A stretch of 64,000 nt of DNA from Thermosulfurimonas marina. Lineage in GTDB: Bacteria > Desulfobacterota > Thermodesulfobacteria > Thermodesulfobacteriales > Thermodesulfobacteriaceae. Shown piece after piece: positions 24,260 through 31,940 of the stretch (the stretch's first letter is position 1; every line of letters starts with the position of its first letter). The DNA is taken from contig NZ_CP042909.1 in assembly GCF_012317585.1 (NCBI RefSeq), positions 1,302,001-1,366,000 of the forward strand. The letters run 5' to 3'. A program made the position numbers and the translations under genes. The notes under the pieces are model-generated. The model was not told where the DNA came from, did not search any database, and worked only from the letters and a program-made list of their open reading frames with translations.

Positions 24260-24841
24260 ATGCGTGTGCCCTCGCTTGAGGAGTGTTACCGAATCCTGGA
24301 GGAGGAAGGGGTTCCCCCGCACATTCTGCGCCATTCGGAAAAGGTGGCCCTGGTAGCCGCCTTTCTGGCCCGCAACCTGCGAGACCTGGGAGAGCCGCTT
24401 TCGCTTCCCCTGGTGGTGGCCGGAGGGCTTCTTCACGACCTCACCAAACATCGTTCCCTTGAGACCGGAGAGAACCATGCCGAAAGCGCCCGCCGAAGGC
24501 TCCTGGAACGGGGCTTTCCGGAGGTGGCCGAGGTGGTAGGGCAGCACATCTTCCTCAAGCCCGGGCCCCCGGGGACGCCCCTTCGGGCCGAGGAGGTGGT
24601 CTATTACGCGGACAAAAGGGTGCGGCACGAAGAAATCGTCTCCCTCAAGGAGCGTTTTCAGGATCTCCGGGAGCGTTACGGCCGTCGACCGGCCTCCTGG
24701 GTGCGCATCTGGCGTCTGGAGGAGCTCACCAAGCTTCTGGAAAGGCGCCTTTTTAAGAGACTTCCCTTCGGGCCGGAAAAGGTGCTAGAACTGAACCAGG
24801 TGGAGGATGTGAAGGCATGCTTTACCGCGTGGCTCTCCTAG
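24260..24841 (+). CDS. HD-domain metal-dependent phosphohydrolase
   Basis: The 193-residue protein shows the HD pattern: H near residue 22 (I-L-R-H-S-E-K-V), the H-D dyad in G-G-L-L-H-D-L-T-K near 57, a following His in G-E-N-H-A-E-S near 70, and a later D in Y-Y-A-D-K-R-V near 118. This resembles YqeK/HDIG-type nucleotide hydrolases rather than c-di-GMP HD-GYP domains. ATG 24260 is in A+T-rich leader sequence with AAAGAGG before it. The stop overlaps the ddl start by 25 bp, so the two are coupled, though a functional link to cell-wall synthesis is not obvious. Confidence 0.8.
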   Translation: MRVPSLEECYRILEEEGVPPHILRHSEKVALVAAFLARNLRDLGEPLSLPLVVAGGLLHDLTKHRSLETGENHAESARRRLLERGFPEVAEVVGQHIFLKPGPPGTPLRAEEVVYYADKRVRHEEIVSLKERFQDLRERYGRRPASWVRIWRLEELTKLLERRLFKRLPFGPEKVLELNQVEDVKACFTAWLS

Positions 24842-25731
24842 CCGGAGGGGACTCCCCGGAAAGAGAGGTGGCCTTAAGGGGCGGAGCGGCGGTGGAAAGG
24901 GCTCTCAAGGCCCGGGGCCACGAGGTGGTCCGTTTTGATCCCCCACGGGACCTTCCGCGGCTGGCCGAAAGGGCCGCAGAGTTCGACGCGGCCTTTCTCG
25001 TTCTCCACGGCCCGGGCGGAGAAGACGGGACCATCCAGGGATTCCTCGACTCCCTGGGACTCCCCTATCAAGGGGCCGGGGTCCTGGGCTCGGCGCTGGC
25101 CATCCACAAGGGGCTCTCCCGGCTCCTTTACCGGGAGGCCGGTCTTTCTGTGCCTCCGGGGGGACTTTTTTCCCGGAAGGAACGGGAGCGGATTCCCTCC
25201 TTTTGTGAGGAATTGGGCTATCCGGTGGTGGTCAAGCCGGCCACCCAGGGTTCAAGCCTCGGACTTTCGGTGGTGAAGAGCCCGGAGGACCTTTCCTCGG
25301 CCCTGGAAAGAGCCCTGGCCCTGGACCGGGAAGTGGTGGTGGAGAAGTTTTTGCGTGGAAGGGAGCTCACGGTGGCCGTGCTGGGGGAGGAGGCCTTGCC
25401 GGTGGTGGAGATCATTCCCCAGGGGGCGGAGTACTTCGATTACCACACCAAGTACACCCCGGGGGCGGCCCGGGAAATCTGCCCGGCCGAGATTCCGGAG
25501 GAGGTGGCCCGCCGGGCCCAGGAGGCCGCCCTCCGCGCGCATCAGGCCCTGCGCCTCCGGCACTACAGCCGCACCGATCTCCTCCTGGTGGAAGGGGAGA
25601 TCTATCTTCTTGAGACCAACACCATCCCCGGGATGACCGAAACCAGTCTCCTGCCTCTGGCGGCCCGGGCGGCCGGGCTTTCCTTTGAGGATCTGGTGGA
25701 GCGTCTCCTGGAGATGGCCCTAGAGGGCTAG
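24817..25731 (+). CDS. ddl: D-alanine--D-alanine ligase
   Basis: The 304-residue ATP-grasp protein has G-G-D-S-P-E-R-E-V-A-L near residue 10 (the Ddl G-G-x-S-x-E-x-x-V-S start), L-H-G-P-G-G-E-D-G-T-I-Q-G near 65, K-P-A-T-Q-G-S-S-L-G near 143, E-K-F-L-R-G-R-E-L-T-V near 175, and L-L-E-T-N-T-I-P-G-M-T near 267. It makes the D-Ala-D-Ala dipeptide for peptidoglycan. Length is normal. It overlaps the HD-domain gene upstream and converges with plsC, whose stop lies inside its last codons. Confidence 0.93.
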   Translation: MLYRVALLAGGDSPEREVALRGGAAVERALKARGHEVVRFDPPRDLPRLAERAAEFDAAFLVLHGPGGEDGTIQGFLDSLGLPYQGAGVLGSALAIHKGLSRLLYREAGLSVPPGGLFSRKERERIPSFCEELGYPVVVKPATQGSSLGLSVVKSPEDLSSALERALALDREVVVEKFLRGRELTVAVLGEEALPVVEIIPQGAEYFDYHTKYTPGAAREICPAEIPEEVARRAQEAALRAHQALRLRHYSRTDLLLVEGEIYLLETNTIPGMTETSLLPLAARAAGLSFEDLVERLLEMALEG

Positions 25732-26427
25732 GGCCTCTTCTATAAAACTTCGGACCTTTCGGGAAAGTTCCTCCCGGTCGCGGGGGCCGAGGCCTTCGGT
25801 GGGGATGGGTGGCCCCACGATCACCTCCACCAGGCCGGGACGTATGTAAAGGCTTCCCCGGGGAAGGATCCGGCGCGTTCCCCGGAGGGCCACCGGGACC
25901 GCCGGGACCCGGGCCTTTATCGGGAGCACAAAGCCCGCGACCTTGAAGGGAAGGAGGCGGCCGTTCGGGCTGCGGGTCCCCTCCGGAAAGACCACCACCG
26001 AGAAGCCCTCCCGGATCCTTTCCACACAGGCCAAAAGGCTCTTTACTCCTTCCCGCGGGTCCTCCCTTTCCACCGGGATGTAGCCCAGGGCCTGAATGCC
26101 CCAGCCGAAAAAGGGAATGCGGAAAAGGCTGCGTTTGGCCAGGAAGCGGATCTCAAAATCCCGCAGGGCCTCCTCTAAAACGGGAATGTCCATCTGACTT
26201 TGATGGTTGGCGAAAAAGACGTAACGTTTCCCGGGCTCCAGGTGTTCCAGGCCCTTTACCCGCAGCCTCACCCCGGAGATGGAGAGCACCAGATGGCACC
26301 AGAGCCAGGCCACCTTGTGGGCCAGGGGGCGGTTGAAAAGGGAAAGGAAGATGGCCACGGTGCCGAAAAGGGGCACGGAGACCAGGGCAAAGATCCAGAG
26401 GGCGAGATTGCGCAAAAAGGTCTCCAT
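25720..26427 (-). CDS. plsC: 1-acyl-sn-glycerol-3-phosphate acyltransferase
   Basis: The 235-residue protein starts with a membrane helix (about 8-32), then the acyltransferase motifs N-H-Q-S-Q-M-D near residue 75 (NHxxxxD; catalytic His), a substrate motif around G-Y-I-P-V-E-R near 115, and F-P-E-G-T-R-S near 147, with a V-P-A-V-P-V-A-L block near 178. It makes phosphatidic acid in the inner membrane. The frame is open far upstream, but ATG 26427 has GGAG six bases before it and gives the normal family N-terminus. It is divergent from hisD (66 bp apart) and overlaps the end of ddl by 12 bp. Confidence 0.9.
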   Translation of the reverse strand: METFLRNLALWIFALVSVPLFGTVAIFLSLFNRPLAHKVAWLWCHLVLSISGVRLRVKGLEHLEPGKRYVFFANHQSQMDIPVLEEALRDFEIRFLAKRSLFRIPFFGWGIQALGYIPVEREDPREGVKSLLACVERIREGFSVVVFPEGTRSPNGRLLPFKVAGFVLPIKARVPAVPVALRGTRRILPRGSLYIRPGLVEVIVGPPIPTEGLGPRDREELSRKVRSFIEEALAL

Positions 26428-26493
26428 GGTTTGCTCCGGATGCCTTCCAATGGTAAGAAATTCCCGGAAAAGGTCAAGAAGGAGGGCTGTGCG

Positions 26494-27798
26494 GTGAGGA
26501 TATTCAAGGCGGGAAGTGTCCCGGGGAAGCGCCTGGTCGAAAGGCTCAAACGGCGGGGCCAGAAGATCCCGGCCCGGCTGGAACGGGGAGTGCGCCGGAT
26601 CCTGGCCGAGGTGCGCCGGAGGGGGGACGAGGCCCTGGTGGATTATACCCGGCGTTTTGACTGCCCGAACTTTGAGGTTGCGCAACTCCGGGTAAGGGAA
26701 GAGGAAATCTTTGAGGCCTATCGGGAGGTCTCCCCGGAGATCCTTTCGGCCCTGAGATTGGCCATCCGCAACGTGGAGGAATTCCATCGGCGCCAGTTGA
26801 GTTCCTCCTGGTTTTACACCCGGCCGGAGGGGGTCTTTTTGGGACAGATGGTAAGGCCGGTCTCTTCGGCCGGACTTTATGTCCCGGGCGGGGCCGGGGG
26901 AGAGACCCCCTTGATTTCCACCGTGGTCATGACCGCGGTACCGGCCCGAGTGGCCGGGGTCCCGCGGGTGGCCATGGTTTCCCCTCCCAACCGGGAAGGG
27001 AGGCTGCATCCCGCCCTTCTGGTGGCCGCAGCCGAGTGTGGGGTCACAGAGATCTATCGGGTGGGAAGTGCCTGGGCCATTGCCGCGCTGGCCTACGGCA
27101 CGGAAACCATTCGTTCGGTCTCGGTGATTGCCGGCCCGGGAAACATCTACGTCACCGTGGCCAAAAAACTCCTTTACGGCGAGGTGGGGGTGGATCTGGT
27201 GGCCGGCCCCAGCGAGGTCCTCATTGTGGCCGATGAGTCCGCCTCGGCCGAGCACCTGGCCTGGGACCTCCTAGCCCAGGCCGAGCACGACCCCCTGGCC
27301 ACAGCCCTCCTTCTTACCCCCTCCGGGAGGCTGGCCCGAAAGGTGAAGGAGGCCCTTCTCCGGGCCCTGGAAAGGCTTCCCCGCCGGGAGATCGCCGAGG
27401 CGGCCCTAAAAGGCCAGGGGGGAATCCTCGTGACCCGGGATCTTGAGGAGGCCCTGGAGCTGGCCAACGCCATCGCCCCGGAGCACCTGGAGCTGGCCGT
27501 GGCCGATCCCTTTGCCCTTCTTCCCCGGGTCAAAAATGCCGGCGCGGTCTTTCTGGGAGGGGGCACTCCGGAGGCCCTGGGAGATTACGTGGCCGGGCCC
27601 AACCATGTCCTTCCCACCATGGGGGCAGCCCGCTTTGCTTCCGCCCTTTCGGTGGAGGTCTTCCTCCGGCGGATAAGCCTTCTTTCCTACGGGCCCGAGG
27701 CCCTGGCCTGGGAAGGGGAGGCGGCGGTGCGTCTGGCCGAGACCGAAGGGCTTTTTGCCCATGCCGAGGCCGTGCGGGTGCGCCTCAAGAGTCCTTGA
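26494..27798 (+). CDS. hisD: Histidinol dehydrogenase
   Basis: The 434-residue protein has the HisD motifs Y-V-P-G-G-A-G-G near residue 130, G-P-G-N-I-Y-V near 210, D-L-V-A-G-P-S-E-V-L near 232, the E-H-L-A-W-D-L-L-A-Q-A-E-H-D zinc-site segment near 250-263, and G-P-N-H-V-L-P-T near 368. It oxidises L-histidinol to histidine in two NAD-dependent steps. GTG 26494 has GGAGG (26481-26485) 8 nt upstream and gives the usual length; upstream in-frame sequence is shadow of plsC. No other his genes are in the window. The 3' end overlaps bpsA by 14 bp. Confidence 0.93.
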   Translation: MRIFKAGSVPGKRLVERLKRRGQKIPARLERGVRRILAEVRRRGDEALVDYTRRFDCPNFEVAQLRVREEEIFEAYREVSPEILSALRLAIRNVEEFHRRQLSSSWFYTRPEGVFLGQMVRPVSSAGLYVPGGAGGETPLISTVVMTAVPARVAGVPRVAMVSPPNREGRLHPALLVAAAECGVTEIYRVGSAWAIAALAYGTETIRSVSVIAGPGNIYVTVAKKLLYGEVGVDLVAGPSEVLIVADESASAEHLAWDLLAQAEHDPLATALLLTPSGRLARKVKEALLRALERLPRREIAEAALKGQGGILVTRDLEEALELANAIAPEHLELAVADPFALLPRVKNAGAVFLGGGTPEALGDYVAGPNHVLPTMGAARFASALSVEVFLRRISLLSYGPEALAWEGEAAVRLAETEGLFAHAEAVRVRLKSP

Positions 27799-28822
27799 GG
27801 TAGGAGGGGAGGGGCGTGGCCCAGGACTCCTCGTCGAAATAGAGTTCGCGCAGGTCCCGGGGAGGTTCAAATTCCGGCACCCGCGGGCCCTCCACCACCT
27901 CGAACCGTACGAAGGAGCTTTTGTACCAGTCCACCTCCGGAAGCGGAAGCTCGAGCTTTTTCATGATCTCGTAAGTCTCGTAGAAGTGCTCCCACCGGTT
28001 CTCCTTTTCAGGGTAAATGGCGAAATCGCGCAGGATATCCGTCACCACCAGACCGGCCGAAAGGATGAACTTTTCGAACTCAAACCACTTTCTGAGGGAG
28101 GCCTCCCGGTGGGTGAAACCCATGTAGCCCGCAGCTCCCGGACCACGCAGGGCCTCAAGGCACCGGCCCACAAAGAGCTTGAGCCCCTTTTTGGTCTCCA
28201 CCGGGTCGGTCACGAAGACGTCAAAGGCCCCCTTGAGGGGCTCCGGCAGGGCCTCGATCACGTTGTAGTCGTAGACTTCAAGGTTTGAAAGCCCTTCTTT
28301 TTCGGCAAAATCTTTAATGAAACGGTTGATGCGCTCGTCGATCTCCACCACCACTACCCGGCGGGGCATGCGGGTAAGCCCCATGGCCACGGAAAGGAGA
28401 TCGTCGTCGCCCAGGATGAAGATCTCCGTGTCTTCCAGGTCTCCGCGCTGGTAGATGTAGGCCACCCGGCGCACGGTATCCACCGGACGCACGAAGCCCT
28501 GGTCAAAGTCGCTGGTGGGAAGAGGCCGCTTCTCCGTGACCTCCAGGAAACGCCGGTAAATTTCCTCCCAGTATCCCCGGAGGGTTACCCCCAGACCGCA
28601 GGCCTCGCAGACCGTATCGGCCAGAGGGTGAAGAGGGACCTCCCGGGCCAGCTGGAAGCGATGCCCCCGGTAGACGATGAGGCCCTCCTGAAGAAGGGAC
28701 TTCAGGGCCTCAAAGAAGGCTGCGATGTGGCCATCCTGGTGATTGATAAGTTCCCAGAAGGTCTGCGGACGGAGCTTGAGGGCCCGCAGGATCTGTTTTT
28801 TTATTCTCTCGGTTTCGCTCAT
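27785..28822 (-). CDS. bpsA: Branched-chain polyamine synthase (N4-bis(aminopropyl)spermidine synthase)
   Basis: The 345-residue protein has an N-terminal winged-helix-like part, a C-E-A-C pair at 72/75, and a Rossmann aminopropyltransferase domain with the hallmark G-D-D-D motif at 138-141 (I-F-I-L-G-D-D-D-L-L-S-V-A), followed by D-P-V-E near 208. BpsA uses decarboxylated S-adenosylmethionine to add two aminopropyl groups to the same nitrogen of spermidine. Branched polyamines stabilise nucleic acids at high temperature and the gene is typical of thermophilic archaea and bacteria. The gene stands alone; its 3' end overlaps hisD. Confidence 0.87.
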   Translation of the reverse strand: MSETERIKKQILRALKLRPQTFWELINHQDGHIAAFFEALKSLLQEGLIVYRGHRFQLAREVPLHPLADTVCEACGLGVTLRGYWEEIYRRFLEVTEKRPLPTSDFDQGFVRPVDTVRRVAYIYQRGDLEDTEIFILGDDDLLSVAMGLTRMPRRVVVVEIDERINRFIKDFAEKEGLSNLEVYDYNVIEALPEPLKGAFDVFVTDPVETKKGLKLFVGRCLEALRGPGAAGYMGFTHREASLRKWFEFEKFILSAGLVVTDILRDFAIYPEKENRWEHFYETYEIMKKLELPLPEVDWYKSSFVRFEVVEGPRVPEFEPPRDLRELYFDEESWATPLPSYLKDS

Positions 28823-28879
28823 GGAAAGGACCTCCTCCCAACCTCCCTCAAACCTAACAAAACTTCCGGTCCTTACAAG

Positions 28880-28890
28880 GCTCCCGAAGT
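28880..28890 (+). repeat. Left flanking direct repeat of the older insertion element
   Basis: GCTCCCGAAGT here is repeated at 30766-30776 on the far side of the nested element, as expected of a target-site duplication (IS256 elements make 8-9 bp; two extra matching bases may be chance). Confidence 0.6.
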
Positions 28891-29389
28891 GGTGGTACTT
28901 AAATTTTTGTGTCCGGGTATTGAGAAAAAAGGGAACCCCTTCTACCGGAGGGGCTCCCCGAGCAAAAGGAAAAATCTAAAACAGGAGGTAAACTTATGAA
29001 ACAGGATAACCTCTTTACCGAAAATTTCTAGAGGAACTTCAGAAGTGGGAAGACTTTGTCCCTCAGGAATTCTTCTCCTGGCTCTTCAGAAACCTGGGCT
29101 TGGCCCACCGCACCATCCATCTCAAAAACCACCCCCACGACAAAGGAAACGGTTTCTACCAGAGAAATCTCCAAATAGGAGGACTATCCTTCCCGGTAGA
29201 AATTGCCCGCACCCGCTACGAAAAATTCCGCCCTTTCTTTCTCCCCCCCAGGCCATACTCGCTACCTACCCGAAGACTACCTCAATCTGGCTTTCTCCAC
29301 CCTCAATTCCTCACCTCTGCCCTCGGATTTGGCTGCGGTTTTCCTGGACGGCAAATCCATCCGCCAAAAAGTTAAAGAGGGTCGCTGGA

Positions 29390-29398
29390 GGCGTCCTA
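29390..29398 (+). repeat. Target-site duplication, left copy, of the younger IS256 element
   Basis: GGCGTCCTA at 29390-29398 is repeated at 30657-30665, directly abutting the two ends of the element. A 9-bp duplication is standard for the IS256 family. Confidence 0.9.
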
Positions 29399-30656
29399 CA
29401 TAGTGTTTCGTCAACTGTGTCCGCAGGATAAGAGGCCTTCCTCCATAAGATCCTCAAAACCTCTCAGTTTTCGCGAACGGTATTTCTCCTCTAGACCCCT
29501 AAGCACCAGATAGACTACCTTGTAAAGTGCCCCAGGCTCACAGAAAACCTCTATCACCTTGGTCCTGCGCTTGACCTCTTTAATCAGCCTTTCAAGCTGA
29601 TTCGTGGTGTAAATATAATTCCGAATAGGCTCCGGATATTCCAGAAAAACCAAGAGATCCTCGAGGTTCTCCTCCCAGTGCTTCACTACTTCCGGATACT
29701 TCCCTTGCCACCGGGCCTTGAAAGCCCTGAAGGCCTCCAGGGCCTCGGACCTCCTCCCAGCCCGATAAATTTTCCTCAAATCCTGAGCCAGCGCCTCTCG
29801 GTGAGACCTCCGAACCTTCCTCAGGCTATACTTGAGACTGTGAAGAACGCATCTCTGAAACCTGGCCCCAGGATAAACCCTGAGAACCGCCTCCTTCAAG
29901 CCTGATAGCCCGTCCCCTATGACCACCTCAATCCTCTTGAGACCTCTTTCGCGCAGTTCGTTGAAAATTTCCTGATAAACCAGAGCGCTCTCACCTTCCC
30001 CTCCACTGGTCCAAAAGCCCACAATCTCTCTGGTCCCATCTCGCCTTATCCCCAAAGCCAGATACACCGGCTCCCTGGCCACAGTTCCTCTCCTCACCGG
30101 CAGAAAAGTAGCATCCAGATAAAGGGCAAAGTATTCCTCCGAAAGCCTTCGCTTTCTCCAGGACTCAATTTGGTCCTCGGCTACCTCCGTTAGTCTGCTT
30201 ATACTGGCTGGCGAATAGTAAGCCCCGTAAATGGTCTCGATAAATCTTGAAACCGCCCTGGTACTGGCTCCCGAAGCGTACAAGGCCAATACAGCTTCTC
30301 CCAAGTCGAGACCGGCTCTTCTCCTTGGAGGAGGTAGAATCTGAGCTCTAAAGTTTCCATCTCGAGTTCTGGGAACCATAAGGCCTTCAATAGGCCCGTA
30401 TTTGGTGAGAAGGGAGCGAGAGTAGAAACCATTGCCTTTGGTTTCAGGGTGTTCCTCAAGGTAAAGGCTTCTTTCCTCAATAGCCAGTCGCTCAATCACG
30501 CTTTTAATGGCCTCCTTGATGAGGTCCTCCAGCTTTTCTATAATTTCTCTGTCCTGCATGGCCTTCCTCCTTCCCTTTGGTTTGACTCCCACTTATTATC
30601 GCAAGGAGGAAGGCCTCTTTATTTACCCCCTCGGACACAATTTGTGAAACACTACC
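29399..30656 (-). mobile_element. Intact IS256-family insertion sequence (1,258 bp)
   Basis: The left end CATAGTGTTTC...GTGTCCG and the inverted right end GGTAGTGTTTC...GTGTCCG form imperfect terminal inverted repeats of about 24 bp. The element is bounded by 9-bp duplications GGCGTCCTA (29390-29398, 30657-30665) and encodes one full-length transposase on the minus strand. Removal of the element plus one duplication restores the interrupted reading frame, proving the insertion site. Confidence 0.92.
29411..30559 (-). CDS. IS256/mutator-family transposase
   Basis: The 382-residue protein has the mutator-type DDE set: first Asp in Y-L-D-A-T-F-L-P near residue 158, second in V-I-G-D-G-L-S-G-L near 225, and the catalytic Glu in T-T-N-Q-L-E-R-L-I-K-E-V near 325, with the C-x2-H block R-C-V-L-H-S-L-K after the second Asp. 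ATG 30559 follows GGAGG at 6 nt; ten more codons are open upstream but lack a ribosome site. No frameshift is seen, so the element may be active. Confidence 0.93.
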   Translation of the reverse strand: MQDREIIEKLEDLIKEAIKSVIERLAIEERSLYLEEHPETKGNGFYSRSLLTKYGPIEGLMVPRTRDGNFRAQILPPPRRRAGLDLGEAVLALYASGASTRAVSRFIETIYGAYYSPASISRLTEVAEDQIESWRKRRLSEEYFALYLDATFLPVRRGTVAREPVYLALGIRRDGTREIVGFWTSGGEGESALVYQEIFNELRERGLKRIEVVIGDGLSGLKEAVLRVYPGARFQRCVLHSLKYSLRKVRRSHREALAQDLRKIYRAGRRSEALEAFRAFKARWQGKYPEVVKHWEENLEDLLVFLEYPEPIRNYIYTTNQLERLIKEVKRRTKVIEVFCEPGALYKVVYLVLRGLEEKYRSRKLRGFEDLMEEGLLSCGHS

Positions 30657-30665
30657 GGCGTCCTA
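30657..30665 (+). repeat. Target-site duplication, right copy, of the younger IS256 element
   Basis: GGCGTCCTA matches the left copy at 29390-29398 exactly. Confidence 0.9.
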
Positions 30666-30816
30666 ACTGGAAGTATCGGGAAGTAGCTCATCTCCTGAGG
30701 TACCTTTTTGAGGAGAGGTTTTCTAAAGATGACCACTAAGTCCAGACACAGAAAACTTGACAGGCGCTCCCGAAGTTTTCTAACCTGAAAAACAATTACA
30801 CTTTTGGAGGGACCCC

Positions 30817-31248
30817 ATGGAAAGGCGCACCTTTTTAAAGGCCGTGGCCGGGATTCTGGTGGGAGGGCCCCTGGTGGCAAGGGAGGCCCGCGGAGAGGAG
30901 ACCTATCTGCGCCTCAAGGATCCGGCCCATCCCAGCCTTCTGGAGAAAAAGCACGTCCCGGCGGTAGAGGCTCCTTCAAAGGTTAAGGCCGGGGAATGGT
31001 TTGAGGTGCGGGTGCGGGTGGGATATCTGGTGGAGCATCCCTCCACGCCGGAACACTGGATCACCCGGATCGAGCTCCTGTGTAATGGGAAGCAAGTGGC
31101 GGAGGTGCGTTTTCCCCGGGGTGGAAATCTTTCCCCGGTGGCCGTTTTCCGCGTCCGGCTCAACCGTTCGGCAGTATTGGAGGCGGTGGAAAACTGCAAT
31201 CTCCACGGGACCTGGATCAGTGAGCCGGTAAAAGTGGAGGTGTCCTAA
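30817..31248 (+). CDS. Periplasmic superoxide reductase (neelaredoxin-like) with Tat-type leader
   Basis: The 143-residue protein begins E-R-R-T-F-L-K-A-V-A-G-I-L-V-G-G, a twin-arginine leader, then a desulfoferrodoxin/neelaredoxin domain with all five Fe ligands recognisable: H46 (K-H-V-P-A-V-E), H74 and H80 (E-H-P-S-T-P-E-H-W-I), and C127 and H130 (C-N-L-H-G-T-W). It reduces superoxide to peroxide. The usual Glu two residues before the first His is replaced by Lys44, with Glu43 one further away. Most superoxide reductases are cytoplasmic; the leader suggests a periplasmic role protecting the many hemes and Fe-S proteins there. GGAGGG precedes the ATG; the gene overlaps the Fe-S protein gene end by 4 bp. 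Confidence 0.8.
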   Translation: MERRTFLKAVAGILVGGPLVAREARGEETYLRLKDPAHPSLLEKKHVPAVEAPSKVKAGEWFEVRVRVGYLVEHPSTPEHWITRIELLCNGKQVAEVRFPRGGNLSPVAVFRVRLNRSAVLEAVENCNLHGTWISEPVKVEVS

Positions 31249-31778
31249 GAAAGAAGGGCCTCCAGTTTTTGGGCCGCTTCCTTAAATCGAGGGTCTTCGT
31301 AGAGGGGGGCGCAGTCGGAAAGCTCGGCCTCGAGCGAGGCCAGCTTTACAGCAAAGGCCATACAGGTGAGTTCCCCGCAGCGGCCGCAATTGGTCCGGGG
31401 AAGGAGTTTGTAGATTTCTAGGGGAGGAGGGAGGGTGTGGGGTTCGTAGCGAGGGGTGAGGGAATCCCTTTCGCTCCAGACCTTTTCCAGGAAGGCCTCC
31501 ACCTTTTCCTTGGCCCGCCGTCCTATCTCCATGTCCGGCACCGGGCCGATCTGCACGTTGTCCTTCCTTACGGCCACCTTCCAGCCCTCCAGCCGGAAGA
31601 CCAGGGCCGGCTCTTCCGGATCGTAATAAAGGACCTTGGCTACGGCGTTGAGATAAGGAAGGAGGGGAGAGAGATCCCTTTCCGCCGGCACCACCACCTT
31701 GTAACGGGGACAACGGGCGTCCACGTAACAGGAGGCCGGTTCCAGCCGAAAATCTTTACGCAGGAGGGAGGTATTCAA
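31245..31778 (-). CDS. Protein with AcsC-type [4Fe-4S] domain
   Basis: The 177-residue protein has a C-terminal cluster motif C131-x2-C134-x4-C139-x16-C156 (T-N-C-G-R-C-G-E-L-T-C-M-A-F-A), the same spacing as the Fe-S domain of the corrinoid protein large subunit and of RnfB-type proteins. The N-terminal 120 residues contain two more Cys (17 and 23) and no recognised domain. No corrinoid or acetyl-CoA pathway gene is adjacent, so it is probably a small electron-transfer or maturation protein. It lies downstream of tRNA-Ser on the same strand. Confidence 0.75.
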   Translation of the reverse strand: MNTSLLRKDFRLEPASCYVDARCPRYKVVVPAERDLSPLLPYLNAVAKVLYYDPEEPALVFRLEGWKVAVRKDNVQIGPVPDMEIGRRAKEKVEAFLEKVWSERDSLTPRYEPHTLPPPLEIYKLLPRTNCGRCGELTCMAFAVKLASLEAELSDCAPLYEDPRFKEAAQKLEALLS

Positions 31779-31807
31779 GTTTTAAGTCCTTTCCGGGATT
31801 TAAGGCC

Positions 31808-31902
31808 TGGCGGAGGGGGAGGGATTCGAACCCTCGGTGCGGGGTTATGCCCCGCACATGCGGTTTCCAGCCGCACCCCTTCGTCCACTCGGGCACCCCT
31901 CC
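31808..31902 (-). tRNA. tRNA-Ser (GGA)
   Basis: On the minus strand the 7-bp acceptor stem GGAGGGG/CCCCUCC, a G discriminator and encoded CCA (31808-31810), an anticodon arm UGCGG-CUGGAAA-CCGCA (anticodon GGA), a long variable arm GUGCGGGG...CCCCGCAC typical of serine tRNAs, and the T-loop GGUUCGAAUCC are all present. Confidence 0.95.
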
Positions 31903-31912
31903 GGCCTTCCTT

Positions 31913-31940
31913 ATTCTAAACGCTTGCCCCCTAAAATCAA
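31913..31940 (-). promoter_or_regulatory. Sigma-70-type promoter of tRNA-Ser
   Basis: On the minus strand TTGATT (31940-31935) and TAGAAT (31918-31913) are 16 bp apart, and the tRNA starts 10 bp after the -10 box. Confidence 0.55.

Larger units (their letters stand above)
28996..30739 (+). pseudogene. Transposase remnant (IS256-like), frameshifted, deleted and interrupted
   Basis: After AGGAGG (28984-28989), ATG 28996 begins a frame that breaks after 11 codons; the continuation appears in another frame near 29029 (L-E-E-L-Q-K-W-E-D-F-V) and reads H-D-K-G-N-G-F-Y-Q-R-N-L, comparable to H-P-E-T-K-G-N-G-F-Y-S-R-S-L in the intact transposase nearby. A second shift lies near 29250. The frame stops at the younger insertion (29398). 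Removing that element and one target copy restores G-R-W-R-R-P-N-W-K-Y-R-E-V in frame to TAA 30737-30739. The DDE core is absent, so the gene was already internally deleted. Confidence 0.7.
28891..30765. mobile_element. Older degraded IS256-family element, interrupted by a younger copy
   Basis: The left end (GGTGGTACTT...TTGTGTCCGG) and the inverted right end share an imperfect terminal repeat with the core TTTTNTGTGTCNGG. The left end also closely matches the ends of the younger element inside it. Without the younger insertion and its duplicated target, about 608 bp remain, too short for a full transposase. The element is flanked by an 11-bp direct repeat. It lies between bpsA and the superoxide reductase gene. 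Confidence 0.65.

Noticed and set aside
26428-27255. Extension of plsC by about 270 residues at its N-terminus
   Set aside because: That part lies opposite hisD and has no acyltransferase features; ATG 26427 has a ribosome site and gives the normal length.
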